The notes beneath the pieces were generated by a model, which was not told the origin of the DNA, did not search any database, and saw only the letters and a list, made by a program, of their open reading frames with translations. This document shows positions 41,550 to 52,159 of a DNA stretch of 64,000 nucleotides, one piece after another. Positions within the stretch are counted from its first letter, which is position 1. Each line of letters starts with the position of its first letter. Made by a program: the position numbers and the translations under genes. Source of the DNA: Streptomyces sp. NBC_00525 (GTDB lineage: Bacteria; Actinomycetota; Actinomycetes; Streptomycetales; Streptomycetaceae); assembly GCF_036346595.1 (NCBI RefSeq), contig NZ_CP107834.1, positions 1,736,001 to 1,800,000 of the forward strand, given 5' to 3'.

Positions 41550-44147
41550 ATGCCGGTGTCCACTCCCCCGACCGCCCCCACCCCCTCCTCCCCCGCCGCC
41601 GTGCCGACCCTCGTGGTCGTCGGACACGGGATGGTCGGCCAGCGCTTCCTGGAGGCCCTGGCGGAGCGCGGGCTGACGGCCGCCGCCGGTACCGCACGGG
41701 TCGTCGTCCTCGGTGAGGAGCCGCGTGCCGCCTACGACCGGGTGCGGCTGACCTCGTACTTCGCGGGGCGGACGCCGCAGGACCTGTCGCTGGTGGAGCC
41801 GGGCTTCATGGAGCGGCACGGCTTCGAGCTGCGGCTCGGCGACCCGGCGGTGTCCGTGGACCGTGCGGCGCGCACGGTGACGGCGCGGTCCGGGAAGACG
41901 TTCCGCTACGACACGCTGGTGCTGGCGACCGGGTCCGCCCCGTTCGTGCCGCCGGTCCCCGGCAAGGACAGCACCGGGTGCTTCGTCTACCGGACGATCG
42001 AGGACCTGCTCGCCATCGAGGAGTACGCGAAGTCGGCGAGGACCGGCGCGGTGGTCGGCGGCGGGCTGCTCGGCCTGGAGGCGGCCGGCGCGCTCAAGGG
42101 CCTGGGGCTGGACACGCACGTGGTGGAGTTCGCGCCCCGGCTGATGCCGGTCCAGGTGGACGAGGGCGGGGGCGCGGCGCTGCTGCGGACCGTCGAGGAG
42201 ATGGGCCTGACCGTGCACACCGGGGTCGGCACGCAGGAGGTGCTGGCGGACGGGGACGGCGCGGTGACCGGGATGGCGCTGTCCGACGGGTCGGAGCTGG
42301 CGGCGGACCTGGTGGTGTTCTCGGCCGGGGTCCGCCCCCGCGACGGGCTGGGCCGCGACTGCGGTCTGGCGGTCGGGCCGCGCGGCGGGATCGTGGTGGA
42401 CGAGGAGTGCCGCACCTCCGACCCGGCGGTCTTCGCCATCGGGGAGTGCGCGCTCGCGTCGGACGGCCGGGTGTACGGGCTGGTGGCGCCCGGCTACGAG
42501 ATGGCGCTGACGGCCGCCGAGGTGATCGCGGGCGGCGAGGCGGCGTTCACGGGCGCCGACCTGTCGACGAAGCTGAAGCTGCTCGGCGTGGACGTGGCCT
42601 CGTTCGGCGACGCGCACGGCGCCACCGAGGGCTGCCTGGACGTGGTGTACGCGGACGCCCGGTCCGGGATCTACAAGAAGCTGGTGATGGCCCCGGACGG
42701 CACCCTGCTGGGCGGCGTGCTGGTGGGCGACGCCGAACAGTACGGCACGCTGCGCCCGATGACGGGCAGTGTGCTGCCGGTCGCCCCGGAGCAGCTGGTG
42801 CTTCCGGCGGGCGCGGGCGGCCCGGTGGCGCTCGGCCCCTCCGCGCTGCCCGACGAGGCGGTGATCTGCTCCTGCCACAACGTCACCAAGGGCGCGATCC
42901 GCGCGCACACCACGCTGCCCGAGGTGAAGAAGTGCACCAAGGCGGGCACCGGCTGCGGCAGCTGTGTGAAGGTGATCGGCCAGTTGCTCCCGCAGAGCGC
43001 GGACGCGGGCCTGTGCGGCTGCTTCGCGTACACCCGCAGCGAGTTGTACGAGATCGTCCGCACCCTGCGGATCACCTCGTACGCGGAGCTGCTGGACTCG
43101 CACGGGCGGGAGGAGGCGCGCGGCGGGGAGGGCTGCGAGGTGTGCAAGCCGGCGGTCGGTTCGGTCATCGCCTCGCTGGCGCCCACGGTCGGCGCGAGCG
43201 GCTATGTGCTGGACGGCGAGCAGGCGGCCCTCCAGGACACCAACGACCACTTCCTGGCCAACCTCCAGCGCAACGGCTCGTACTCGATCGTGCCGCGCAT
43301 ACCCGGCGGCGAGATCACCCCGGAGAAGCTGATCGTGATCGGCGAGGTGGCCCGCGACTTCGGGCTCTACACCAAGATCACCGGTGGTCAGCGCATCGAC
43401 CTGTTCGGCGCGCGGGTGGACCAGCTGCCGCGGATCTGGGCCCGGCTGGTGGACGCGGGCTTCGAGTCGGGGCACGCGTACGGGAAGTCGCTGCGCACGG
43501 TCAAGTCCTGTGTGGGGCAGACCTGGTGCCGCTACGGCGTGCAGGACTCGGTGCGGATGGCGATCGACCTGGAGCTGCGCTACCGGGGACTGCGCGCCCC
43601 GCACAAGCTGAAGTCGGCGGTCTCGGGGTGTGCCCGCGAGTGCGCGGAGGCGCGGGGCAAGGACTTCGGGATCATCGCCACGGCCGGCGGCTGGAACCTC
43701 TACGTGGGCGGCAACGGCGGCGCGACCCCGCGCCACGCCGACCTGCTCGCCCAGGACCTGTCGGACGCCGAACTGGTCCGGCTGATCGACCGCTTCCTGA
43801 TGTTCTACATCCGCACCGCGGACCGGCTGGAGCGCACCTCGGCCTGGCTGGAGCGGATCGACGGCGGCCTGGAGCACGTCCGGGACGTCGTCGTGCACGA
43901 CTCGCTGGGCCTCTGCGACGAGCTGGAGCGGCTGATGGCCGACCATGTGCGCGGCTACCGCGACGAGTGGGCCCAGACCCTCTCCGACCCGGAGCGGCTG
44001 CGCCGGTTCGTCACCTTCGTCAACGCGCCCGGCGCACCCGACCCGTCGGTGAGGTTCGTCCCGGAACGCGATCAGGTCAAGCCCGACCTGGACATCCTCG
44101 CGGGCCCGGTGCTCGCCGTCCGTACTCTCGAAGGGACCGCCTCCTGA
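41550..44147 (+). CDS. nirB: Assimilatory nitrite reductase [NAD(P)H], large subunit
   Basis: An 865-residue flavo-hemoprotein reducing nitrite to ammonia. Order: FAD/NAD reductase domain (VVVGHGMVGQRFLEAL, GAVVGGGLLGLEAAGAL), BFD-like [2Fe-2S] domain (CSCHNVTKG...GTGCGSCVKV), then the siroheme domain with the cysteine ligands in SCVGQTWCRYG and SGCARECAEARG. ATG 41550 is preferred over GTG 41508 because GGAGGT lies 6 nt upstream. GlnR-like phased sites lie in the promoter. nirD overlaps its stop. Confidence 0.95.
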   Translation: MPVSTPPTAPTPSSPAAVPTLVVVGHGMVGQRFLEALAERGLTAAAGTARVVVLGEEPRAAYDRVRLTSYFAGRTPQDLSLVEPGFMERHGFELRLGDPAVSVDRAARTVTARSGKTFRYDTLVLATGSAPFVPPVPGKDSTGCFVYRTIEDLLAIEEYAKSARTGAVVGGGLLGLEAAGALKGLGLDTHVVEFAPRLMPVQVDEGGGAALLRTVEEMGLTVHTGVGTQEVLADGDGAVTGMALSDGSELAADLVVFSAGVRPRDGLGRDCGLAVGPRGGIVVDEECRTSDPAVFAIGECALASDGRVYGLVAPGYEMALTAAEVIAGGEAAFTGADLSTKLKLLGVDVASFGDAHGATEGCLDVVYADARSGIYKKLVMAPDGTLLGGVLVGDAEQYGTLRPMTGSVLPVAPEQLVLPAGAGGPVALGPSALPDEAVICSCHNVTKGAIRAHTTLPEVKKCTKAGTGCGSCVKVIGQLLPQSADAGLCGCFAYTRSELYEIVRTLRITSYAELLDSHGREEARGGEGCEVCKPAVGSVIASLAPTVGASGYVLDGEQAALQDTNDHFLANLQRNGSYSIVPRIPGGEITPEKLIVIGEVARDFGLYTKITGGQRIDLFGARVDQLPRIWARLVDAGFESGHAYGKSLRTVKSCVGQTWCRYGVQDSVRMAIDLELRYRGLRAPHKLKSAVSGCARECAEARGKDFGIIATAGGWNLYVGGNGGATPRHADLLAQDLSDAELVRLIDRFLMFYIRTADRLERTSAWLERIDGGLEHVRDVVVHDSLGLCDELERLMADHVRGYRDEWAQTLSDPERLRRFVTFVNAPGAPDPSVRFVPERDQVKPDLDILAGPVLAVRTLEGTAS

Positions 44148-44524
44148 TGACCACACAGACGACGCAGACCGCGCAGACCACGCAGACCGTGCAGGACGCC
44201 CGGACCGTCCGGCTCGCCGCCGGGGACGGCTGGCTCACGGTGTGCGACCGCTCGCTGCTGATCCCCGGCCGGGGGGTCGCCGCCCTTCTCCCGGACGGCC
44301 GGCAGGTGGCGCTGTTCCTGGACCGGGCCGGGCGGACGTACGCCATCGACAACCGCGACCCGTTCACCGGCGCCTACGTCCTCTCGCGCGGGCTGGTGGG
44401 TTCGGACGGCGGGCAGCCGTTCGTGGCCTCGCCCCTGCTCAAGCAGCGGTTCGACCTGGCGACGGGCGCCTGCCTGGACGACGACGAGGTGTCCGTGTCG
44501 GTCTTCGAGGTACGCGCGGACTGA
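44147..44524 (+). CDS. nirD: Nitrite reductase small subunit
   Basis: A 125-residue Rieske-fold subunit. The core (AAGDGWLTVCDRSLLIPGRGVAALLPDG, YAIDNRDPFTGAYVLSRG, SPLLKQRFDL) matches NirD, which lacks the Rieske cluster ligands. The first 16 residues are a Thr-Gln repeat (MTTQTTQTAQTTQTVQ) coded by 9-bp near-repeats. ATG 44147 overlaps the nirB stop (TGATG), ensuring coupled synthesis. A large hairpin follows 12 nt after the stop. Confidence 0.93.
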   Translation: MTTQTTQTAQTTQTVQDARTVRLAAGDGWLTVCDRSLLIPGRGVAALLPDGRQVALFLDRAGRTYAIDNRDPFTGAYVLSRGLVGSDGGQPFVASPLLKQRFDLATGACLDDDEVSVSVFEVRAD

Positions 44525-44536
44525 CCGCGACCACCG

Positions 44537-44594
44537 GTGCGCGCGCACGGCCGGAAGAGCCCCGGAACGGGCGCTTCCGGCCGTGCGCGCGCAC
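44537..44594 (+). terminator. Very long hairpin after nirBD
   Basis: Perfect 21-bp arms (44537-44557 and 44574-44594) enclose a 16-nt loop that can itself pair (GCCC with GGGC). No T tract. It ends 5 nt before the candidate -10 of the next gene. Confidence 0.8.
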
Positions 44595-44599
44595 GGTCG

Positions 44600-44605
44600 T
44601 ACGCT
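44600..44605 (+). promoter_or_regulatory. Candidate -10 hexamer for the SDR gene
   Basis: TACGCT, then 7 nt, then ATG 44613; no ribosome site. The -35 position falls in the hairpin arm, so this is weak. Confidence 0.35.
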
Positions 44606-44612
44606 TGGGCCC

Positions 44613-45536
44613 ATGAGCCAGGGCTGGAGCGCGCGCGACATACCCGACCAGAGCGGCCGCACGGCGGTGGTGACGGGGGCCAACAGCGGCATCGGGCTGA
44701 TCACCGCCCGCGAGCTGGCCCGCTGCGGGGCCAGGGTGCTGCTCGCCTGCCGCGACGAACGGCGCGGCGAGGAGGCGGCGGCCCGCATCCGGTACGCGGT
44801 GCGCGGCGCGGACGTGGCGTTCGCCCCGCTGGACCTGGCCGACCTGGCCTCCGTACGCGCCTTCGCCGCGGACCTGCCGGCGGACCGGCTCGATCTGCTG
44901 ATCAACAACGCCGGGGTGATGGCCCTGCCGTACGGGCGGACGGCAGACGGCTTCGAGACCCAGTTCGGCGTCAACCACCTCGGGCACTTCGCGCTCACCG
45001 GGCTGCTGCTGCCGAAGCTGCTTGCGGCCGGGCGCCCGCGCGTGGTGACCGTCTCCAGCGGGCTGCACGCCCTGTCCGACATCGACATGGGCGACCTCAA
45101 CAGCGAGCGCCACTACCGCCGCTGGATCGCCTACGGGCGCTCCAAGACCGCCAACCTGCTCTTCGTCCACGAGCTGGCCCGGCGGGCGAGGGCGGCCGGC
45201 AGCGCCCTGGTGGCCGCCGCCGCGCACCCCGGCTACGCCGCCACGAACCTCCAGACGGCCGCCGCCCGGATGGAGGACCGCAGGGCGGCGGAGCGGATGA
45301 TGGCCCTCGGCAACCGTCTCGTCGCCCAGCCGGCGTCGGCCGGCGCCCTGCCCACGCTGTACGCGGCGACCGCGCCGGGGGTGCGCCCCGACTCGTTCAC
45401 CGGGCCGCGACTGCTGGGCTGGCGCGGCGCGCCCGGTCCGTCCTGGCGGGCGGGCTGGACGCGCGGTGATGTGGCGGGCGAGCGCCTGTGGGTGGCGTCG
45501 GAGCAGCTGACCGGGGTGACGTACGAGGGGCTGTAG
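44613..45536 (+). CDS. Short-chain dehydrogenase/reductase (retinol dehydrogenase-like)
   Basis: A 307-residue SDR. The NAD(P) loop is TGANSGIGLITAREL, the NNAGVM motif follows, and the catalytic Ser and Tyr-x3-Lys are in VSSGLHAL and AYGRSKTANL. LACRDERRGEEAAARI suggests NADP preference (Arg after strand 2). This subgroup resembles retinol dehydrogenases and light-dependent protochlorophyllide reductase relatives; the substrate is unknown. It follows the nirBD hairpin and is probably a separate unit. Confidence 0.9.
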   Translation: MSQGWSARDIPDQSGRTAVVTGANSGIGLITARELARCGARVLLACRDERRGEEAAARIRYAVRGADVAFAPLDLADLASVRAFAADLPADRLDLLINNAGVMALPYGRTADGFETQFGVNHLGHFALTGLLLPKLLAAGRPRVVTVSSGLHALSDIDMGDLNSERHYRRWIAYGRSKTANLLFVHELARRARAAGSALVAAAAHPGYAATNLQTAAARMEDRRAAERMMALGNRLVAQPASAGALPTLYAATAPGVRPDSFTGPRLLGWRGAPGPSWRAGWTRGDVAGERLWVASEQLTGVTYEGL

Positions 45537-45561
45537 TCCGGCGCCGGCCTCCCGCCGCCGC

Positions 45562-45972
45562 TCAGCCCTGGTCCTCGATGGCGGAGGGGTCCATCCAGAC
45601 GACCTCCCAGATGTGGTGGTCGGGGTCCTGGAAGGAGCGGCCGTACATGAAGCCGAGGTCCTGGGGCTCGTTGGCGGGCGATCCGCCGTTCGCGAGGGCC
45701 GCGTCGGCCAGCTCGTCCACCTTCTCGCGGCTGTCGGCGCTGAGCGCAAGGATCATCTCGGTGGAGGTGGCGGCGTCGGCGATCTCCTTCTTGGTGAAGT
45801 CCTTGAAGCGTTCCTCCTGGAGGAGCATCGCGAAGATGGTGTCGCTGATGACCAGGCAGGCGGTCTGCTCGTCGCTGAACTGAGGGTTGAAGGAGTAGCC
45901 CAGCTTCGCGTAGAAGTCCTTGGCCGTCTGCAGGTCCTTGACCGGCAGGTTCACGAAGATCATCTGAGGCAT
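45562..45972 (-). CDS. VOC-family (glyoxalase-like) protein
   Basis: A 136-residue single-module protein of the extradiol/glyoxalase fold: FVNLPVKDLQTAKDFYAKLGYSFNPQF at the start and SFQDPDHHIWEVVWMDPSA at the end. It resembles small uncharacterised actinobacterial VOC proteins often annotated as extradiol dioxygenases; an active dioxygenase role is not shown. ATG 45972 has a GAGAG element upstream. It is convergent with the SDR gene. Confidence 0.87.
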   Translation of the reverse strand: MPQMIFVNLPVKDLQTAKDFYAKLGYSFNPQFSDEQTACLVISDTIFAMLLQEERFKDFTKKEIADAATSTEMILALSADSREKVDELADAALANGGSPANEPQDLGFMYGRSFQDPDHHIWEVVWMDPSAIEDQG

Positions 45973-46095
45973 GGCCGTCTCGCTCTCTCGGTGCGCGGTT
46001 CCGCGTGCGTCTGTCGAACAACTTCTCGATAGGTAGACGCCGGGGCCGCCCGGAACTCATCGGTGCGGAGCGAGATCCCTTCCGCGCCGGGCCGC

Positions 46096-47100
46096 TCAGG
46101 AAACCGCCAGCGGCGCCCCGCCCCTCAGCAGCAAGCCGCCCAGCGGGGTCAGGGTGTGCAGGACCGAGCCGCCGTGCCGCAGGGTGTGGACGAGCCCCGC
46201 CTCGCGCAGGACGCAGGCGTGCTGGCTGGCCGAGGCGAGGGAGACCCCGGCGCGCCGGGCCAGTTCGCTGGTCGTGCAGCCGTCGCCGATGGCCCGCAGG
46301 ACCGTGGAGCGGGTCTGCCCGAGGAGCCGGCCGAGCCAGGGGCCGGGTTCGGCGAAGGCCGGGGCGACCGGATGGGCGACCGGGTAGACCAGGACGGGCG
46401 GCAGCAGCGGGTCGCGCAGGACGACGGGGGTGCCCCGGCAGAAGAACGAGGGCTGGAGCAGCAGTCCGCGCCCGTCCAGCCGGAGGTCCCGGTCGACGGG
46501 GTAGTCGGCCTCCAGGACGGGGGCCCGCCACCGGATGACGGGCGGGAGCGAGGTCAGCAGCGCGTCGGTGCCGCCGTCCAGCAGGGCGCGGCCGCGGATC
46601 GCGCGGTCGGCCCCGACGGCGGACTGGATGTGCGGCCAGTAGGGCTGGACGGCGGCGCGGTGGTAGTCCCGTAAGGCGTCCACGAGCCGGCCCAGGGGTG
46701 CGGCGCCGCCCTCGCGGAGCGCGTCCAGGCGGGCGCGGCGGGCCGGCTGCCGGGCGTCGGGCGCGCGCTGGGCGTCGAGCACGGCCAGCTCGGCGCGCAG
46801 CCGCTCGGGCGAAGTCGCGCGCACGGCTTCCATTCCGGCGTCGAGTCCGAGCGGTTCGGAGTTTTCCTGAGAAGGCGTCAGAAAGTCGGGAAAATATCCG
46901 CGCTGCGGAACGATCGCGGACAGCAGGCGTACTTCACCGCTCAACTTCGGGCGGGTTTCCGCGCGCCATTCCCCGAAGACCGCGGAAGCCCTCCGGTCCC
47001 TCAGCCGGTGAAAGCTGAGAATGGTCTCCCACAGCGCGTCCGGGCCGGAGGCCATCCGCACCCGCGAAAGGTCCCATCCGGAAACATGGATACGCAGCAC
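46096..47100 (-). CDS. ArsR-type winged-helix regulator with DUF5937-like N-terminus
   Basis: A 334-residue regulator in which the DNA-binding domain is at the C-terminus: AIGDGCTTSELARRAGVSLASASQHACVLREAGLVHTLRHGGSVLHTLTPLG is a clear ArsR winged helix. The N-terminal 230 residues (LRIHVSGWDLSRVRMASGPDALWETILSFHRL) match a Streptomyces-rich effector region (DUF5937). There are no metal-binding cysteine clusters, so metal sensing is unlikely. GTG 47100 has GGGAG upstream and a recognisable promoter at 47140-47168. Targets unknown. Confidence 0.87.
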   Translation of the reverse strand: MLRIHVSGWDLSRVRMASGPDALWETILSFHRLRDRRASAVFGEWRAETRPKLSGEVRLLSAIVPQRGYFPDFLTPSQENSEPLGLDAGMEAVRATSPERLRAELAVLDAQRAPDARQPARRARLDALREGGAAPLGRLVDALRDYHRAAVQPYWPHIQSAVGADRAIRGRALLDGGTDALLTSLPPVIRWRAPVLEADYPVDRDLRLDGRGLLLQPSFFCRGTPVVLRDPLLPPVLVYPVAHPVAPAFAEPGPWLGRLLGQTRSTVLRAIGDGCTTSELARRAGVSLASASQHACVLREAGLVHTLRHGGSVLHTLTPLGGLLLRGGAPLAVS

Positions 47101-47139
47101 CTAACTCCCACCCCTTGCACCTGCAATTACCCCCTCGCA

Positions 47140-47168
47140 AGAGTATGCGAATCGTAACAGCACGTCAC
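47140..47168 (-). promoter_or_regulatory. Promoter of the ArsR-type gene
   Basis: On the minus strand GTGACG (47168-47163) and TACTCT (47145-47140) are separated by 17 bp. The expected RNA start leaves a leader of about 33 nt. Confidence 0.6.
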
Positions 47169-47344
47169 CACGGGGTTTCGGCCAGAGGTGAAACGCCTCG
47201 CCCCGGACCGCCACCGGACGAAAAGCTGTACGTCGTCGGGTGCGATTCCGGAGCCACCGGAAGAGCGAGCGAAGGCCGTGGGGGGTTTTGCTCGTTCGGC
47301 GGCGGTTGGCAATGGTGCGGCTCCGCACTCGATGGGGGTAAGCC

Positions 47345-47382
47345 GGGTGCGGCCCGCCGATGGGGATCGGCGGGCCGCACCC
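47345..47382. terminator. Hairpin 1 downstream of ppdK
   Basis: Arms of 17 bp (47345-47361 and 47366-47382) with a GGGG loop. Perfect pairing. Confidence 0.7.
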
Positions 47383-47502
47383 CGGTCCGTTCAGCTCGAT
47401 TTCTTTGCGCATTAAACGAAGCAATGGGCGCCCGCCATCCGCCCGTCACCCCGATTTCCAGGGACATGACAACCCACTGCGGCGGCCCCGCCGGTACGAG
47501 AA

Positions 47503-47535
47503 GGCGGCGGCACCCCCGCACAGGGTGCCGCCGCC
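47503..47535. terminator. Hairpin 2 downstream of ppdK
   Basis: GGCGGCGGCACCC (47503-47515) pairs with GGGTGCCGCCGCC (47523-47535), 7-nt loop. Confidence 0.7.
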
Positions 47536-47541
47536 GCCGGA

Positions 47542-47590
47542 ATTCCGCGCGGCCGGCCCGGTGAGGGTGGGTCGGCCGGCCGCGCGGAAT
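47542..47590. terminator. Hairpin 3, directly after ppdK
   Basis: ATTCCGCGCGGCCGGCC (47542-47558) pairs perfectly with 47574-47590 over a 15-nt loop. It lies 17 nt past the ppdK stop and is the first hairpin met by its transcript. Confidence 0.75.
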
Positions 47591-47606
47591 CGGTGGGTGT
47601 GCCGCC

Positions 47607-50318
<2,712 letters not shown>

Positions 50319-50575
50319 GGTCTCGACTCCTCGAAGACGCGGTGGCTGCCCTGACGGCGAGGAACATACCCAGATCGAAGGTGCGTGGGTACGTCCACTT
50401 GCGCGTCGTACGGCCGCAACCACCCGTCCGCCAGCAGATCGAAAGTGAAGCGCGTTTCGGCCCTGGGAAGCGTCGCGTTCAGAAGTCGTACACAGGATGA
50501 CGCCATGTCCATCGAAGGCCGCGAATCGGTGGCTGAAAGTAGTCGAAGCGTCGATCGATCAAAGTACGACCCGCT

Positions 50576-50588
50576 GGCACCCAGTGCC
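50576..50588. repeat. Palindrome GGCAC-CCA-GTGCC, copy 1
   Basis: Identical 13-mer to the one at 50837-50849, 261 bp away. Confidence 0.75.
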
Positions 50589-50619
50589 ACCCTTTGAGAA
50601 GTGCAACCCCCGTTTTTGC

Positions 50620-50631
50620 GCTCATGTGAGC
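50620..50631. repeat. Palindrome GCTCA-TG-TGAGC
   Basis: Shares both arms with 50811-50822; only the central two bases differ. Confidence 0.7.
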
Positions 50632-50810
50632 GTCAACCCTCTCAAGGTGGCGAGAATCACTCCCAAGAGGCCGCTCAGATGTCACCATCCGGACACCCTT
50701 GTGTTGACGCACCGCATACAGATCAACCACATAGGGTCACCTTTTACGTGCATGCGCTTGCGCTGAGCATCGATTCAAGGTCGGGAAGCCTGAATACCGG
50801 CCCAATAAGC

Positions 50811-50822
50811 GCTCAAATGAGC
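50811..50822. repeat. Palindrome GCTCA-AA-TGAGC
   Basis: Partner of the site at 50620-50631; lies 14 nt from the second GGCAC palindrome. Confidence 0.7.
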
Positions 50823-50836
50823 AGAGCACGCGTGGG

Positions 50837-50849
50837 GGCACCCAGTGCC
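50837..50849. repeat. Palindrome GGCAC-CCA-GTGCC, copy 2
   Basis: Identical to 50576-50588; lies 20 nt downstream of the dus stop codon. Confidence 0.75.
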
Positions 50850-50869
50850 CCGCTGGCGCGGGCGGTTCG

Positions 50870-52018
50870 TCAGCCGCCGGAGGTGTCCAGCTCCGCGTCG
50901 GCGCTCACGCCCGCGCAGTCGTACGGGTCCTTCAGCCAGCCGTCCGGCAGAGCCACCCTGTTGTTGCCCGAGGTGCGCCCGCGCGGCCCGTCGGCGCCGT
51001 CCGGCCACGGCTGGTCCAGGTCCAGCTCCTGGAGCTGGGAGCCCAGCTCCTCCAGCGAGGAGGTGATCGCCAGCTTCTTGCGCATCTCCGAGCCGACCGC
51101 GAAGCCCTTGAGGTACCAGGCGACGTGCTTGCGGAAGTCGATCACGCCGCGGGCCTCGTCGCCGATCCACTCCCCGAGCAGCGTCGCGTGGCGCAGCATC
51201 ACCCCGGCGACGGTGCGCAGCGTGGGCGCCTGCCTGGTCTCCGTTCCCTCGAACGCGCTGACCAGGTCGCCGAAGAGCCACGGCCTGCCGAGGCAGCCGC
51301 GCCCCACGACCACACCGTCGCAGCCGGTCTCGCGCATCATCCGCAGGGCGTCGTCCGCGCACCAGATGTCGCCGTTGCCGAGCACCGGGATCTCCGGGAC
51401 GTGCTCCTTGAGGCGGGCGATGGCGTCCCAGTCGGCTGTGCCGCCGTAGTGCTGCGCGGTGGTCCTGCCGTGCAGGGCGACCGCCGTCACGCCCTCCTCG
51501 ACGGCGATCCGGCCGGCGTCGAGGTAGGTGAGGTGGTCGTCGTCGATGCCCTTGCGCATCTTGATGGTGACCGGCAGGTCCCCGGCCCGCGAGACGGCCT
51601 CGTGCAGGATGGCGCGCAGCAGCGGCCGCTTGTACGGGAGGGCGGAGCCGCCGCCCTTGCGGGTGACCTTGGGGACCGGGCAGCCGAAGTTGAGGTCGAT
51701 GTGGTCGGCGAGGTTCTCGTCGACGATCATGCTGACCGCCTTGCCGACCGTCTCCGGGTCCACTCCGTACAGCTGGATGGAGCGCGGGGTCTCGCTCGCG
51801 TCGAAGTGGATGAGCTGCATGGTCTTCTCGTTGCGCTCGACCAGGGCCCTCGTGGTGATCATCTCGCTGACGAACAGCCCCTTGCCGCCCGAGAACTCCC
51901 GGCACAGCGTGCGGAACGGGGCGTTGGTGATCCCGGCCATGGGCGCGAGGACGACCGGCGGCTGCACGGTGTGCGGGCCGATGCGGAGCGGCGAGGGCGA
52001 GGGGGCGAGCGTGGTCAT
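50870..52018 (-). CDS. dusB: tRNA-dihydrouridine synthase (DusB type)
   Basis: A 382-residue flavoprotein reducing uridines in tRNA. VVLAPMAGITNAPFR binds FMN, IDLNFGCPVPKVTRKGGGSAL carries the catalytic Cys, and VALHGRTTAQHYGG and VLGNGDIW complete the barrel. ATG 52018 is preferred over ATG 52027: GACAAT overlaps the upstream ATG and stands 7 nt before 52018, the spacing seen in other leaderless genes here, and no ribosome site exists. It is divergent from the beta-lactamase gene. The symbol is by family resemblance. Confidence 0.92.
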   Translation of the reverse strand: MTTLAPSPSPLRIGPHTVQPPVVLAPMAGITNAPFRTLCREFSGGKGLFVSEMITTRALVERNEKTMQLIHFDASETPRSIQLYGVDPETVGKAVSMIVDENLADHIDLNFGCPVPKVTRKGGGSALPYKRPLLRAILHEAVSRAGDLPVTIKMRKGIDDDHLTYLDAGRIAVEEGVTAVALHGRTTAQHYGGTADWDAIARLKEHVPEIPVLGNGDIWCADDALRMMRETGCDGVVVGRGCLGRPWLFGDLVSAFEGTETRQAPTLRTVAGVMLRHATLLGEWIGDEARGVIDFRKHVAWYLKGFAVGSEMRKKLAITSSLEELGSQLQELDLDQPWPDGADGPRGRTSGNNRVALPDGWLKDPYDCAGVSADAELDTSGG

Positions 52019-52025
52019 GACCCCC

Positions 52026-52031
52026 ATTGTC
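52026..52031 (-). promoter_or_regulatory. Candidate -10 hexamer deciding the dusB start
   Basis: GACAAT on the minus strand, then GGGGGTC, then ATG 52018. Confidence 0.5.
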
Positions 52032-52159
52032 CCGTACCCCGGTGACTGCTCCCTGGGCCGGTCGCGTCCGGCCGGGGACGGCGGGAGGAAGACGTCGTCG
52101 GAACCACGTCTAACGTGGGAGTTCCGGCAACGGGCCGGTGGACGAAGGAGACGAAGCCC

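Larger units (their letters stand above)
47101..47606. other. 506-nt intergenic region between ppdK end and ArsR-type gene
   Basis: Holds the three hairpins and the ArsR-type promoter listed separately. Several frames are open on both strands, but they run through the hairpin arms and lack a consistent coding bias, so no gene is called. The stretch 47200-47340 has nothing recognisable. Confidence 0.6.
50319..50869. other. 551-nt low-GC intergenic region upstream of ppdK with paired palindromes
   Basis: Clearly less GC-rich than the flanking genes. It contains two copies of GGCAC-CCA-GTGCC (50576-50588 and 50837-50849) and, nested inside them, two copies of GCTCA-NN-TGAGC (50620-50631 and 50811-50822). 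Short open frames exist on both strands but lack the codon bias of real genes. It must hold the ppdK promoter; no convincing -35/-10 pair was found. Confidence 0.65.

Noticed and set aside
41391..44156. A 921-codon minus-strand frame opposite nirB
   Set aside because: It is antisense to a gene with every expected NirB motif and has no domain of its own.
47115..47564. Possible small gene between ppdK and the ArsR-type regulator
   Set aside because: The frame runs through three perfect hairpins and lacks a ribosome site and codon bias.
50479..50730. Minus-strand frame of 83 codons upstream of ppdK
   Set aside because: Codon third positions are not GC-rich as in real genes here, and no family is recognisable.
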